Counted from the stretch's first letter, positions 10,704 through 22,049 are shown. The stretch: DNA of 64,000 bases from Breviolum minutum Mf 1.05b.01 (GCA_000507305.1 DF239237.1:165435-229434); one strand, 5' to 3'. Translations and numbers: made by a program. Notes: generated from the letters alone by a model not told the origin.

Positions 10704-11019
10704 GTTTTCTTACTAAATTTCATATGTAATCCCCAAAAGTTTCAGGGTTAACTTGCTCGGCTGCGTCAGCCTGTATGTATCATGATGGCGTATCAATCGC
10801 TACCTACAGATTTAAGTCCCTAAATCGGAAGAGCAATGCATCAATCATAGATTATACAAAAATTTGAACAAATCCAATCCCAACATCCATGGAAAAACAT
10901 GTATACCTTCCCTCGGTACAAGCAAAGAATTGGTTGGTTTGTGTTGTTCGAAAAATCCAAACATAAAAACACAAGATTCTGTACAAAATCATTTTCCTTG
11001 CAAACTAGCAATTCCTACT

Positions 11020-11137
11020 ACTTGGATGTCCCAGGAAGTTGTTAAATGGTAAGTAGATCCCCCAAATATTCCATTTATAAATATGCTAAAACCCATTTAC
11101 AAGCCATTCATATTAACTTCCGACGGGACGCCCAAGC
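11020..11137. mobile_element. Family G element, partly decayed
   Basis: ACTTGGATGTCCCAGGAAGT pairs with ACTTCCGACGGGACGCCCAA. Confidence 0.65.
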
Positions 11138-11644
11138 AGATTTTTTCAACGTGGGAATTCATGGGAATTCGTCAAGATCAATCTAACTTGGCCAAAAACA
11201 GACGTGGTTCAGGTGCCGCATTTCAATTTTGGATTTGGATGCACAGAAAATGACGGACAAAAACCTGGAAGTGAGTTGTCAAGTTGCGTGAAAAAAACGC
11301 AAACAAGAGCAAATAGAACCCAAAGGAAAAACATTGATACATACAACGTACATCTTTTAAAAAACAAAATATATAATACGTACACACAAATACAATTTTT
11401 TCATAAGTCTTGTCAAAAATGTGAACACATGAAACCAATATTGAGAGGTTGACATTGGGATGGCTGAGGAAGAAACCAAGAGATCATTCCATATACATAA
11501 ATTTAAATTAAAAATATATGCATCATTCCTCCAACTAAACCACCAAGAAACTGGACTGACCACTGGATGGGACTGTTGACGTGTGTAGAGCACGCTTGTC
11601 GTTCAGCAGCATCAACTCTATTCCCTTCTTTGTTGCTGCAGCAA

Positions 11645-12256
11645 CTAGGCAGTTTCGTTCTCGAGGGCTGTCTGGGACATGAGCAGGCTATCGACCCACT
11701 CCAGCATAGACGTCTTGCGTGCAGACGGCACACATCCAGCTGCCAGGCTCTTCAAGGGTGTGACACCCATTGGAACGTTGGCATCGTGGTTCAGAATGGT
11801 GCATTCGTTTTCCACCAAATGGTGCTTTCGTTTTCCACTAAACCACTCTTACATTCCAGGAGCCCCCGCAAGATTTCACTAGGCCATATTTGGGGTTGCA
11901 CCATACTCTTTGTTTCTTGCCAAAAGGCTCTAGGCTGGAGTCATCTGCTATCTTCTTCAACCACTACACCACTGTTTTTCTTATCCCAGCTATCTCAGCT
12001 TGATTTTTCATACCCTTCCAAGCAGAGTCAGACAACGCTGAGCCAGGATCTTGGCGACCAGAAGCAAGATCTTTGCACATTTCTGCCGCTGTCTTCTTTC
12101 CCCACGCACCTGGGAAGCACAACCCTCGGCGCGCATTCTGGCATGTAGCCACATTGTTGGCTGCACCACTCTCTGGTGTCTCTACTTGTGACTCCTTCAC
12201 TTACACTGGTGCAGCAGATTTCACTTCACCAGCCTCTGTGCATGCAGCTGGTGCAT
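11645..12256 (-). CDS. 3' exons of an unrecognised gene, with stop
   Basis: Exons 12109-12014 (GAWGKKTAAEMCKDL...), 11944-11853 (DSSLEPFGKKQRVWCNPKYG...) and 11749-11645 (SLAAGCVPSARKTSMLEWVD... to TAG) join in phase through donors G|GTATGA and AAT|GTAAGA. A short exon lies upstream at about 12256, behind CACACACACAG; its donor is unclear (GTGAAG at 12230 fits the phase, while GTAAGT at 12204 is a better site but does not). Composition is rich in Lys, Glu and Asp. The plus strand is open too, for 193 codons, but reads as a shadow. No family recognised. Confidence 0.5.
11794..11840. repeat. 23-base tandem duplication
   Basis: ATGGTGCATTCGTTTTCCAC and ATGGTGCTTTCGTTTTCCAC stand side by side in the last predicted intron of the minus-strand gene. 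Confidence 0.75.
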
Positions 12257-12559
12257 CTGTGTGTGTGTGGGAAAAGAAGCAAAATGAAGCACCGTTACCA
12301 AGTGTCTCCAGGATCCATGGTTATAAGCTCTGGCCCACCAAGGCCCAATGTCAGATCCACACACACGGGCCTGTAAGGGAACCTTTTTGTGGATGTTCAA
12401 GTGCCTCATGGCTTCGCTACAACTACACGAGACCGGGAAATCGTCTCCGTGAAGCCATGCACCTCAGATTTGCGTGTCAGTCCCCAACCATGGCATGTCT
12501 TAACCAATCCAGTCAATCCATAGATATCTATGATCTATATATACCTTGAACTTCCAGAC

Positions 12560-12735
12560 CTTGAAAATTTCTAGGGTTTACGACTAGAACCGAGGTTTGT
12601 CCTACAAAACCGACGTTAACTGACCTCCAAGCCCGTGATTTTTCGGAAAAAAACCGGGATTTTCCCTTAAGTCACGGGTAAAACCGAGGTTACACTCCAA
12701 CCCAAGAAACTTCTAGGGTTCAGAAGGTTAGGGTA
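12560..12735. repeat. Paired short direct repeats
   Basis: TTTCTAGGGTT and ACCGAGGTT each occur twice, around an inner CCCGTGATTTTTCGG...AAGTCACGGG hairpin. Confidence 0.45.
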
Positions 12736-12926
12736 TATATATATATGTATACATATATTGTAAATATTTCATATTTGCAAATCAACTTGCTAGTGATCAA
12801 ATCATCTATATCATTCCAAAAAAAAATCAATATGTTGAAATACGAACTCAAAAAAAAATACACAAGGCCGTTAAGGGGTTTTCGGATTTAATTAGGGCTG
12901 GTTTTCAATGGCCTCCCAAAAAACTG

Positions 12927-13039
12927 AAGGTGGATGTTTCCGAAAATAGTGGGTTTCCCCAAATCATCCATTTTAATAGGGTTTTCCATTATTTTCACCA
13001 TCCATTTTGGGAGTTTTCCCCTATTTTTGGAAACACCTA
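12927..13039. mobile_element. Foldback element, family I
   Basis: GTGGATGTTTCCGAAAATAG pairs with CTATTTTTGGAAACACC; ATCATCCATTTTAATAGGG inside. Confidence 0.8.
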
Positions 13040-13184
13040 GGTGTTTTTCCACCTCCATGCATTCGGAAAACCGGCACCTTTTTGTACTCAACTCCTCCGC
13101 AAGGATTTTCTCGATCCATGGTGCCCCAAATGTCCTGCAGAATCGTAGCCCGGTGGCGGCCACTCTCCAAAAATTGGAAAGCAT

Positions 13185-13283
13185 TACCCATACCATCCAT
13201 GTGACTGGTATATTTACCTACATGAATGGTTGATTTTTATGGTAAATGTTGGCAAATATACCATACATGGATACTATGGGTAT
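13185..13283. mobile_element. Foldback element, family B
   Basis: ACCCATACCATCCATGTGAC at the left, CATGGATACTATGGGTAT at the right; the middle is ACCTACATGAATGG. Confidence 0.78.
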
Positions 13284-13314
13284 TGGTTATTAAAAAAAAA
13301 CACCGGGGTAAAAC

Positions 13315-13434
13315 TACCCTCCCTGAAACTAACATGGCAGCTGAAAATGGATGGTTGGCATTTGGAATATTAGTTTCCTTTTGGGTTCCGGCCTATTTTC
13401 AGGTGCTATGTTTGTTTAGTTTCAGGGAATGTAA
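13315..13434. mobile_element. Foldback element, family C
   Basis: CCCTCCCTGAAACTAACATG pairs with TAGTTTCAGGGAATG. The following 120 bases are shared with 18905-19030 in reverse. Confidence 0.82.
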
Positions 13435-13560
13435 TCTTAGATTTGAGCAAGGTTGAGTGGTTTCTGAAAAATTGACACAAAACTATGAGTTCCCTTCAAT
13501 GGTGGGTTTTTAATGAGTGAATGTTCATGGGATCGAATCTGTAACAAAAATTACCCTAAA
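13435..13560 (+). repeat. Dispersed repeat next to a C element
   Basis: AATCTTAGATTTGAGCAAGG to GGATCGAATCTGTAAC matches the reverse complement of 18905-19030. Confidence 0.6.
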
Positions 13561-13749
13561 AAAACACATGCAAGCTGAGTAAAAAAGCACCATAGTAAAA
13601 CCACAGCTACCCATTTATAAGGCCATTTACAGGGGCCCTCATAACTCCCTGTATTTATCACCTTGAACACACAAAAGTACCAGCTGGAAAATCCCCCCAA
13701 AAGAAAATGGATAGGAAGAATGGGGACGTTAGGAACATGTGAATCATCC

Positions 13750-13812
13750 CTTGTGCTCCAATGGGACCCTTCTGCAAGTAGTTTTGGAGTGGGTGAAACG
13801 GGTACCATGGCT
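13750..13812 (+). repeat. Family U repeat, short copy
   Basis: CTTGTGCTCCAATGGGACCC and AAGTAGTTTTGGAGTGGG; the second half seen at 8800 is missing. Confidence 0.45.
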
Positions 13813-14107
13813 TGGTTACTCAAACGGAATGGTAATATATTTTTTTCGTAGTTGGTTTCATCTAATATAAGTGATATGATTGCAGTGTGTGTGTGTGTAA
13901 AGCACTGCAGCAGTGCTAGTAAAAAAGGTAGTTGGTATGCATCAAAAAATCCAAGCAAATCTACACCTAAAGTGAAATCACCAACTTTTTTTTCTGTCCT
14001 TGCGATAGGTACTCTTCCACTTCGTATCGAACTCAGCTTGTTGCTTCTTGATGAATTGGCACCACCTCAACGAGGTTTTCCGGTGATTTTTTGAACTAAA
14101 CACTCTA

Positions 14108-14221
14108 TCCCTAGGGATCCAATCACCTTCTGAGAATGGTAATGGAACCTAAATACCTTGCTGAGGAGGTGATTGTACACCCCGATCATCACCTGACAAG
14201 GTGATTGGATCCCTAGGGTAT
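14108..14221. mobile_element. Foldback element, family J
   Basis: CCTAGGGATCCAATCACCTT pairs with AAGGTGATTGGATCCCTAGG. It is almost identical to the copy at 37183. Confidence 0.85.
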
Positions 14222-14229
14222 GATTACAG

Positions 14230-14329
14230 CCCCCAAAGTTTAACATAGCCCCTGAAAAATGATGGTTGGAAGACTACTTTCCTTTTGAGAAGGTTGATTT
14301 TCAGGGGCTATGTTAAACTTCGCGGGGGT
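14230..14329. mobile_element. Foldback element, family C, GTTTAACATAG subtype
   Basis: CCCCCAAAGTTTAACATAGC pairs with GCTATGTTAAACTTCGCGGG; it starts 8 bases after a J element. Confidence 0.82.
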
Positions 14330-14829
14330 ATACGGGCCCCTGATTTCAAGTGCCCACATATTTTGACCAAAGACTTTGTCGAAAGACATGTGAAATAAAC
14401 ACAAAAGTCACAAAAGTGAGAATATAGGGAGAGAGTCGGAGAGAGCTATCCAATTTAAAGCAACATCATCGTGTCAGCCTTTTTATGTGGCTGTTCAGGT
14501 CCTAAAGCCAAATCTTTGTCAAACATGCTATCTTTTGTTGAAGAGTACACCGCCAAAAACTAATGAATTGATACCCAAAATGAAAGGAGATACATAAAAA
14601 AACATCATGTTTGGTATCTATGCTATTTTTCTTCGGGTATATAATTAATGCTTTTAAATACATATTTCAATCATCAAATAACAAGTATATTCAACTCGAT
14701 TATGTATGCAATTTATCAAATGACCGTCTCAATCTGTTAATCCTTTTTCATGAGTTCAAAATGTGAACTAGCATGTTAACTGACGACATATCTGAGATTG
14801 TCATTTACATGATCATTGACATGTTCATG
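14330..14829. other. No gene or clear repeat
   Basis: AT-rich DNA without paired arms; no exon-like frame. Confidence 0.4.
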
Positions 14830-14936
14830 TTACCCTCCGGTAAACCAACATAGCAATGGACAATGAACCCTTTGAAGATGTGTTTCCTATTGAACATGGT
14901 GATATTCCATTGCTATGTTAGTTTACCATAGGGTAC
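14830..14936. mobile_element. Foldback element, family E
   Basis: TACCCTCCGGTAAACCAACA pairs with TGTTAGTTTACCATAGGGTA. Confidence 0.85.
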
Positions 14937-15148
14937 ATTAACCTTTGTGAACATGTTCATCATTAACTATCCCTGCCATTTAACAAGCTTTTGAACCTTA
15001 TCTTGTCTCCAATCAAAGCCAGGACGTAAATATACCGTTCGTCCCATGGATGGTATGGGTAAGTGAGTCATAAGTCAAATGCCATTGATCGACTCGAAAG
15101 GGCATAGCCATTTTGTCCCATGGACCTTTGCAAAGCGCCATTCTGGAC

Positions 15149-15335
15149 CTACTTGAATGTCCAAGGAAGGTAGTAAAAGATTAGTAAGTGGGGTAGTACC
15201 TAACTATAACCCATACTTATAAATGAGATATATTTGGTATTCTAAGCCACTAATATATATATATAATATATGATATATTATGGCTATATATATTGGGGGT
15301 TCTAACCCACTAATCACTAACCCTTTTTCCCAGCA
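15149..15335. repeat. Family G-like repeat, right half decayed
   Basis: ACTTGAATGTCCAAGGAAGG and a TATAACCC...TATAAATGAG middle are present; TAACCCACTAATCACTAACC stands where the right arm should be. An AT run lies at 15253. Confidence 0.45.
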
Positions 15336-16699
15336 CTTCCATCCATCCACCCGGAAGTAATCCATCCATCCATCTACCACTGGACTGGGACCCCAAACGT
15401 GAATCGAGCCAATCCAAGGAACGCTACAGGTATCAACCTCGGGGAGGTTGAAATTTTCCCCATCAAAAAACAGCACGGCAGCGTTGCGGATCCAGCGGAA
15501 TCCAAACATGTGCTGTGACAATACCCATACCATCCATGGGATAATATCCGAAGGTCTTTTTTGTGTTTCTTAACACTTGGTTTCTTAATGAAGATTTGAT
15601 AAGAAGAAATAGCTTATTTGGCCGTATTAAGGGTTTATTAACCATTGGTTTCCCTTAAGGCCCGCAGTTAAACCCTTGTTTCTCAGGGGGCATATATACG
15701 TTAGGGGGACGGATAGGTTGACAAGCCATAAGTGTTTTTATTTCCTACGGTATTTGGTGGAGAAACCAACGTATTTTGGACAAACAATATCAGCAAGTCA
15801 GAGTTTGGATCAGTTTCCCAGGTAGAGGTAAAAGAAAAAAACAAAAACATGAAACCAGCACCTCTTGCCTCTTGCTGTCCATTTTGTCTTCATGAAAATA
15901 AAAACCGGCCTTCCCAACAACACCACAAAAATCAGAATGCCTTGATCCTGTAAGGGCATTCTTGGAGATTTTCTTCCCATTCAGGATCGATGCAAAAATA
16001 TCCATGGCGAGGCTAGTAAGTCACCTTTTTATGGGGTTGTGGGACCCCTTCCAAATGGCCGTTTCATGGTGGTTTCTACATGGGTGTTTCTAAGTACAAG
16101 TCCTGGGATGATCCTCCAAGTTGATGAATCTACCCATGATTCCTTCATTTAAAGAGAAAGAACACCTTCCAACTTGGAAACTCCAAAGTCAAGAAGTTTT
16201 TTTTTGGAACCCTGGGGGCTTCACCACAGCAACTAAACGTTTGCAGGGTGAAAGTGTTGTTTGGCAAAAACATGCAAAAAACGTATTCAACTAATGGTTA
16301 ACTGGTGGTTTTGGTTGGGGGGTTGGATTCCTGGGATCCCTTTATGAAAGGGATTGTTGCTTAGGGACACCCCTAGGATCCCACACCACCAATCCAAAGT
16401 AACAATTTATCATTGGCTGAATCATTGCCAAGAAAAAAACAAGAAAAAACATCACTTGCATCTTGCTGGGAAGGGGGACACAACAAACAACACTCTATTT
16501 GCTTGTTCAAAGTGTTTTTGGCAAACAAAAACAATGAAAGGAAAAAAACACGACTCAAAAAACACCAGGAAGTTCTTCAAACACAACGAAAACGTGACCA
16601 CGCCCAACAAAAAGAAATGAGAATTATTGGGGCTTTCCGTCCGTTGTCCCGCGCCTTTATTTCCCAAACAAAAAAACAGTTTGAACAGTGATCGAAACC
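15336..16699. other. No supportable gene
   Basis: A half B end (ACCCATACCATCCATGG, about 15521) and a TTGGATTCCTGGGATCCC block at 16322 that recurs at 33147. Overlapping open frames at 16350-16700 are A-rich and unconvincing. Confidence 0.35.
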
Positions 16700-16890
16700 C
16701 GTGACATTCCAATACACCGGTTGGTTAATGGGGATCCTTACAATGGCTTCTTATAATCCCCTAAAAACCTGGGTAGTTTTTCATCCCCAACGCAAACTTG
16801 GATTTGCTTCTTGGATGCTTGGAAAAGGATAAAAAAAAACATATTCTCCCAAATGGAGGTTTTTCATGGTGATGAATTCTGAAGAATTCC
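16700..16890. repeat. Family M remnant followed by family N repeat
   Basis: GGTTGGTTAATGGGGATCCT with a CCTGGGTAGTTTTTCATCC end; then TTGGATTTGCTTCTTGGATG as at 58474. Confidence 0.45.
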
Positions 16891-17042
16891 CATGGTGCAA
16901 ATAAAACATATACAGCCACAACCTTCTCAACCTGGACCTTCCCAAAGGGTGCCTTAAATGATTCCGATACAGGCTGTCAATATAATATATAATAGCTACC
17001 ATCCCTTAGGGTTGAATTGGCACCCCGATAGGAAGAACCTGG

Positions 17043-17182
17043 TCCACTTGGATGTCCCAGGAAGGTAGTACATGGTTAGGATCAGTGGGTTATAAACCTA
17101 ATATGTCTCATTTATAAGTAGTTTATAACCCGTTGATCCTAACCATTGATCCTAACTTCCAACAGGACATCCAAGTACAGCA
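17043..17182. mobile_element. Foldback element, family G, with target duplication
   Basis: ACTTGGATGTCCCAGGAAGG pairs with ACTTCCAACAGGACATCCAA. AAGAACCTGG (17033-17042) and AAGAACCAGG (17183-17192) flank it. Confidence 0.88.
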
Positions 17183-17339
17183 AAGAACCAGGGTCACACA
17201 GCTCACTTTTCTAAAAAACCCAAGGAGCACTCGAAAGGCCACAGGCGGCAAGTTCAGGGCACTCTTCCAGGCCGCCGCAGCCGTCTGGGGTGCTTCGTTT
17301 TTATTTCCGTTTCGGATTTCCCACCGGTTTTGGGGGAGA

Positions 17340-17452
17340 AAAAACAGGTGGTTTCCTAAAAATGGTGGGCTTCCTCAACAAACCCATGGGTTTTCCTACT
17401 AAACATGATCATTCTGGGGTGTTTTGGGGGGTACCACCATTCAAGGAAACAC
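17340..17452. mobile_element. Family I element, diverged
   Basis: GGTGGTTTCCTAAAAATGG pairs with CACCATTCAAGGAAACACC. Confidence 0.5.
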
Positions 17453-17564
17453 CCTTTTTTGAGGAGGCAACGGAATGGTATATTTGCCTTTCCCATATTC
17501 TCCATGCATGAAAACATCGCTCCAGGATGCTAACAAAGTGATGTAAAAGGTTCAGATTCATCCC

Positions 17565-17690
17565 AGATGCGCCGAATGGGAGGGGAATATAAACACCCAA
17601 GCATTTCCCCGATGAATACATAAATGTGGCATTTTTTGTCACAAACAAACGTAGGTAAATGATCCATACATTCGGAGCATCTGAATATAG
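17565..17690. mobile_element. Family B, CCAGATGC-ended subtype, diverged
   Basis: CCCAGATGCGCCGAATGG against CCATACATTCGGAGCATCTG; the interior is altered. Confidence 0.5.
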
Positions 17691-18521
17691 CTGATTCAAC
17701 AGACTGTTATAATTATAATTCACCAATGTTCTGAATGGTTGATGTTTTTGTTGGGGATTTTTTGTTTTTTAGTATCCATACAAGATCAAACAAGGGTCAA
17801 TGAAAGGAGTTATCCAGGTGTAGCTTGTTGTTTTACCTGTTGTTGAAGGACGACCAAATTGTTTTTTATTGATCAAACCAAGTTACGATTGTCAAGTTAG
17901 GGCGAATGTTCACTAGTTAAGTGCCTGTTGATCCTTTGTTGTTTGGTTTGGTAAAAAAGAACAACTCGATGAATTTGGGACCTGCTACATGATAGAATTG
18001 ATAATATATTCAACCAACAAATGAATTAATTATCTGGGGTTTGCTTAAGGTGCTTGGAATAACAAGTAAAAACACAGTTTCCCAAATGGTGGCTTAATGT
18101 TGAATAAAACCATGGTGCAAAGAAACAAACACCTTTCACAAATCCAAGATGATAGAACTGATATATTCAACAAACAAATGTCATTACTATGTATATATAT
18201 ATGTATATATGTACATCATTATTATGATACGCATCTCAAACACATGTTTTTTTTGCAACAAACATCAAAAGGATGCATTAAAAACCCAAAACAACACACA
18301 TATTCTGAACTAGAAATGTACCCTGAAAAATCATGCGATGTCAAAAAACAATGAAGCGTCTAGACTCAACTCATATCAACTCATTCACCCCCCGCCCTGG
18401 CCATTTTGTGGACACTCATCCACAAATTTTCCCTGGTGGTGGTTTATTGGCGATTTACCATACTACAATATAAAAACAATCACCTTAAACAATCAAAAAC
18501 CATATATGGATCCCTAATTCA
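17691..18521. other. No gene or clear repeat
   Basis: GATGATAGAACTGATATATT near 18150 echoes ATGATAGAATTGATAATATA at 17990, a loose local duplication. Nothing else. Confidence 0.35.
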
Positions 18522-18610
18522 TTACCCATAGGATCCATGTTTTGTACGTATATTTACCTACATGTACCATAAAAATCAACCAAATGTGTAGGTAAATATA
18601 CCATACATGG
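18522..18610. mobile_element. Foldback element, family B
   Basis: ACCCATAGGATCCATG at the left; GTAGGTAAATATACCATACA at the right, running straight into a family I element. Confidence 0.75.
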
Positions 18611-18713
18611 GTGTTTCCAAAAATATGGGTACCCCAAAATGGATGGTTTATAATGGAAAACCTATTAAAATGGATCATTTCGGAGTTACCACCATTTAAG
18701 GAAACACAAACAT
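18607..18713. mobile_element. Foldback element, family I
   Basis: GGGTGTTTCCAAAAATATGG at the left, ACCATTTAAGGAAACAC at the right; it overlaps the end of the B element. Confidence 0.75.
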
Positions 18714-18769
18714 GGATCCCCTAATGGGTTTATGGGTTTCAAACATTTCCCCTAAAAATTCCACGCCTC

Positions 18770-18862
18770 CGACACATACAGTGGAATGAAAGGGATGCTG
18801 GCGAGGACCTGCCACCGGCAACTCAACGGCTAGCGACGAGAAGAAAAGGACGAGGTTTTCTA
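18770..18862 (+). other. Short coding-like segment
   Basis: The plus strand reads RHIQWNERDAGEDLPPATQR and then LATRRKGRG. GC is higher than around it. It may be an exon or a chance frame. Confidence 0.18.
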
Positions 18863-18904
18863 GGTTGAAAAAGAACCCAACGAAAAGGTTAGAATTCGCG
18901 TGGA

Positions 18905-19030
18905 AATGTTGTTTACAGATTCGATCCCATGAAAATCCATCAGTAAAAAACCCACTAAATTGAAGGGAACCTTTTGTTTTTAGGGTTCATTTTTCAAAAA
19001 CCCACCCAACCTTGCTCCATTCTAAGATTG
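18905..19030 (-). repeat. Reverse copy of the 13435 repeat
   Basis: GTTTACAGATTCGATCCCAT to CCTTGCTCCATTCTAAGAT; a C element follows, as at 13.3 kb. Confidence 0.6.
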
Positions 19031-19152
19031 CCCTCCCTGAAACTAACAGAATAACATAGCACCTGAAAAAACCTTACCCCCTCCCTGAAAGGAAAGGATC
19101 ATCTCCCAACCATTGATTTTCAGGGGGCGAAAATGTTAGTTGCAGGGATGGC
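19031..19152. mobile_element. Foldback element, family C
   Basis: CCCTCCCTGAAACTAACAGA pairs with AATGTTAGTTGCAGGGA. Confidence 0.78.
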
Positions 19153-19270
19153 AGCTGCCAGGTAAATCAAGCCGTGACCAAACTTGATCCCCTACTTGGA
19201 GGTCACCAACAACCTTTCAAGAAAAGGTCACGTGTTCACCCAAAAAAAATGTCACGGCTTGAATCACTAT
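19153..19270. repeat. Family O repeat
   Basis: CAAGCCGTGACC and TTGGAGGTCACC; ends GTCACGGCTTGAATCAC. Confidence 0.55.
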
Positions 19271-20257
19271 TCATTCCATCAAAGTACATTCAAAGTACTA
19301 TGGAAAGAAACTCTGAAAAGTTAGGGCGCTTATTCTAAAGTGACAACATTTTTTGTTTTTTTCGGAACGAAGGTACCACGAAGGTGCGCAAATGGATCTG
19401 GCTGACACAGGTTTCATGTTTCGGATTTCAGAATGTGTAAAGACCAAACACCTATGGTGCATTTACTGCATTTACCTATATCTACCCTAAGAACAACACA
19501 CATAATTATTCCAGGTAAACGCACCAAACGAAAAGGGTAACTATGTAACTAATAAAGATATATGATACCAGTACATTCTCAAACAATATTAGCAATTATT
19601 ACTAGTATCATCTATTAACTATTAACAAATGTCTCAAGTGTATATAAAATATGTAAATATACCTGCTACCCTTCAACCCTTCAAACCCTTCAACCACCCG
19701 AAAAATCCCACCATATGTAAAAAGGCGGCCTTTTCATAGGCCCCCCAAAGGACCATTGACACGAGACGATCGCTCCAATAATAGGCCTGGCATATCAAGA
19801 GACCATGGTGGTGGAGAGTGTTTTGTCTGAGAAAAGCTGCAGAAATTCTTGAAAATTGAATTGATCATTGATATTTTGGAGACATTTATCCCTTGCTACA
19901 TTGACTTTACAACAGTTATGTTTTTTGGGTTCAGTGATTATACTTTGTTTAATGGAAATTTGAAGGCTCCAATGACAGTAGATTGCTCCAATGACTATAC
20001 CTTGTTTGAAAACACATTTTTCAAATTCCAATGAATTACTGTGGTGTTTTTGACCGAACAAATGTCATGATTCAAAATTTTGGAAATCTTGAAAATATCT
20101 TGAAATTCCTATACATTAAACTGAAACATCTGATTCAGCAACAGTGTTCTTCTAAGGCTAAGGATTTTGAGAACAGTAAGAACATCTTGAGCTTCTAAAA
20201 TCAAACTATGACGAAGATTCGTGTTCAACACACCCTACCGGTCGGTAGTTCCAAAAA
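19271..20257. other. No gene
   Basis: TCCAATGA followed by CTATACTTTGTTT-like text occurs twice (19935-20010), a small local repeat. The rest is AT-rich. Confidence 0.4.
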
Positions 20258-20363
20258 ACTGTTGATGGCTGAAATCCTGCTCCAGTTGAGGTTGGTAGTT
20301 TATCCCGTCATTTACATGGTTTCATACTTCCTAGGTGGTTGGCCGGATTTCTTCCATCAACAG
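20258..20363. mobile_element. Foldback element, family D
   Basis: CTGTTGATGGCTGAAATCCT pairs with CCGGATTTCTTCCATCAACA. Confidence 0.82.
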
Positions 20364-20444
20364 CATGTTCACCCAACTGAACTCCCCAAAAAAAAAACTC
20401 CTTGGTGGCTGAAACACCTCCACCCTCTTGAGAAAAATATTTGA

Positions 20445-20544
20445 CTGGTTGGTGGTTTCAACCCATCTGAAAAAATATTCGTCAAATTGGGAATCTTCCC
20501 CAAATAGGGATGAAAATAAACAATTCTTTGAAACCACCACCTAG
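20445..20544. mobile_element. Foldback element, family A
   Basis: CTGGTTGGTGGTTTCAACCC to TTTGAAACCACCACCTAG. Confidence 0.85.
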
Positions 20545-20955
20545 TTGAAAAATTATCGCCACCTCAATCTGAAGGAGATTTCTTCAACACCCCAGTCTCC
20601 GCCGTCTCCAATGGGGTATGATTAATTCGGACCCGAACATATCACCAAAAAGCTCGACATTAACAAGTTTGACGAGACAAGGATGAAACTTTGAAAAACA
20701 AAAACAAAACGGCTCACAAAAGACATAAAAACCTAAAGAAAAAGAAAACTATATCTGGCCCTTAGAGGTGTTCGGCTCTGTATAGCAGGGTTCTGGGATC
20801 TCCGAACCACCAGTTTTCAGTCATTTCCAGCCCCCCCCCCACGCCTTCTCATGGCTTACTGGGGCGCCTGTGGGTAGAGTATACTGAGTATACTGGTCTC
20901 ACTGAAAATGAGGTACCCCCGAATTAAATTCTAGAAGGTTATATAGGATACTTAG

Positions 20956-21072
20956 CTAGTTGGTGGTTGAACCAATCCAGTTTAAAATTGGGTCTCACGT
21001 CAAAATGGGTCCCATCTTCCCCAAGGTTTGGGATGAAAATGCCAAAAAATATGTGAGGCAAGCCACCACATG
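20956..21072. mobile_element. Family A element, diverged
   Basis: CTAGTTGGTGGTTGAACCAA at the left, CAAGCCACCACATG at the right, with a longer interior (TCAAAATGGGTCCCATCTTC). Confidence 0.6.
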
Positions 21073-21088
21073 GATTTCTTAGGATAGT

Positions 21089-21199
21089 TACACCCCGGTA
21101 AACTAACATAGCAATGGGAAATCCACCATTTGAGTCGATGTATCTCCTATTAAAACTGGTGGTTTTCCAGCCAGCTATGTTAGTTTACCAGAGGGTACC
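21089..21199. mobile_element. Foldback element, family E
   Basis: TACACCCCGGTAAACTAACA pairs with TGTTAGTTTACCAGAGGGTA. Confidence 0.85.
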
Positions 21200-21695
21200 A
21201 GGATACAAATCCAAGTTTACCCACACATGTGGCCGGATTCAAGCAAAGCCGATGACTGGATCACTCTCCCAATCCGATGCAGCTAATTACCATGGTCCAA
21301 AAAGGAATACCAACGGGGGGAAGTTTCGCAACGGTAAACAAATCATGACTTGGACCACGTACCCAACCAATGGCGGCCAAACAATTCTTTGAAAAATATC
21401 TAATGAGTTTGAGTTCAAACAGAGAAGTCGACCAACAAAAACAAACAATCGCAACCTGTAGCAGAAATGTTTGACACTTGGCATTCGTTTTTTCATGGTA
21501 AAGGTTGACCGTAAAAAAACACATAAAACCCAACTTTTTTTTAGATTCAACCCACCTGTCATGGAGGTGAACCATTCGATATGTCTGTCCTGAGTGAAGT
21601 GGGGTGCAGGGTGCATCGCCGTAGAAAAAAAGGTCGATTGATGTTGATCGTCAAGATTCCTTCCAGAGACTTAGATTTGCTCAAAAAAACCCAAT

Positions 21696-21838
21696 TGAGC
21701 CACGAAAAAACCCTTACTTCTTTCCATTATACTAGTTGTTTAATAAGGATCCTTATAATGGTTTATTATAATCCCCATATAACTGGGTAGTATAATCCCC
21801 TATATAACCTAAACAACCAGGCTTTTTTCATTGCTCAA
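21696..21838. mobile_element. Family M element, complete
   Basis: GAGCCACGAAAAAACCC at the left, TTTTTTCATTGCTCAAT at the right, around TTTAATAAGGATCCTTATAA and TATAACCTAAACAACCAGG. Confidence 0.7.
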
Positions 21839-21924
21839 TTAATGGTGGATGAATCCCATGGTAGGAAACCGTAAAAAATCACCAACAAATAACTAATCCA
21901 AGTAGACATTCTTTGGAATACCTC

Positions 21925-22012
21925 CTGAGGTTTCGGTGTTTTTTGGGTATATACTCTGCTGGTCCAAATACCCAAACCTCAGGAGGCTGGCCCTGGATGT
22001 CTAGGGCTTGAA
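21925..22012. repeat. Small hairpin with a family P end
   Basis: CCTCCTGAGGTTTCGGTGTT against CCCAAACCTCAGGAGG, then CTGGATGTCTAGGG. Confidence 0.5.
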
Positions 22013-22049
22013 TGATATCAAGAAATCGCCAAAATAGAAAGGGTTTGCT

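Noticed and set aside
11567-12148. 193-codon plus-strand frame, the longest outside simple repeats
   Set aside because: Ser/Leu/Gln/His-rich, as expected for the antisense of a Lys/Glu/Asp-rich gene; the minus strand has phased splice sites. Not fully excluded.
15105-15116. TAGCCATTTTG, like part of the dinoflagellate spliced leader
   Set aside because: Only 11 bases match, with no acceptor context; likely chance in 64 kb.
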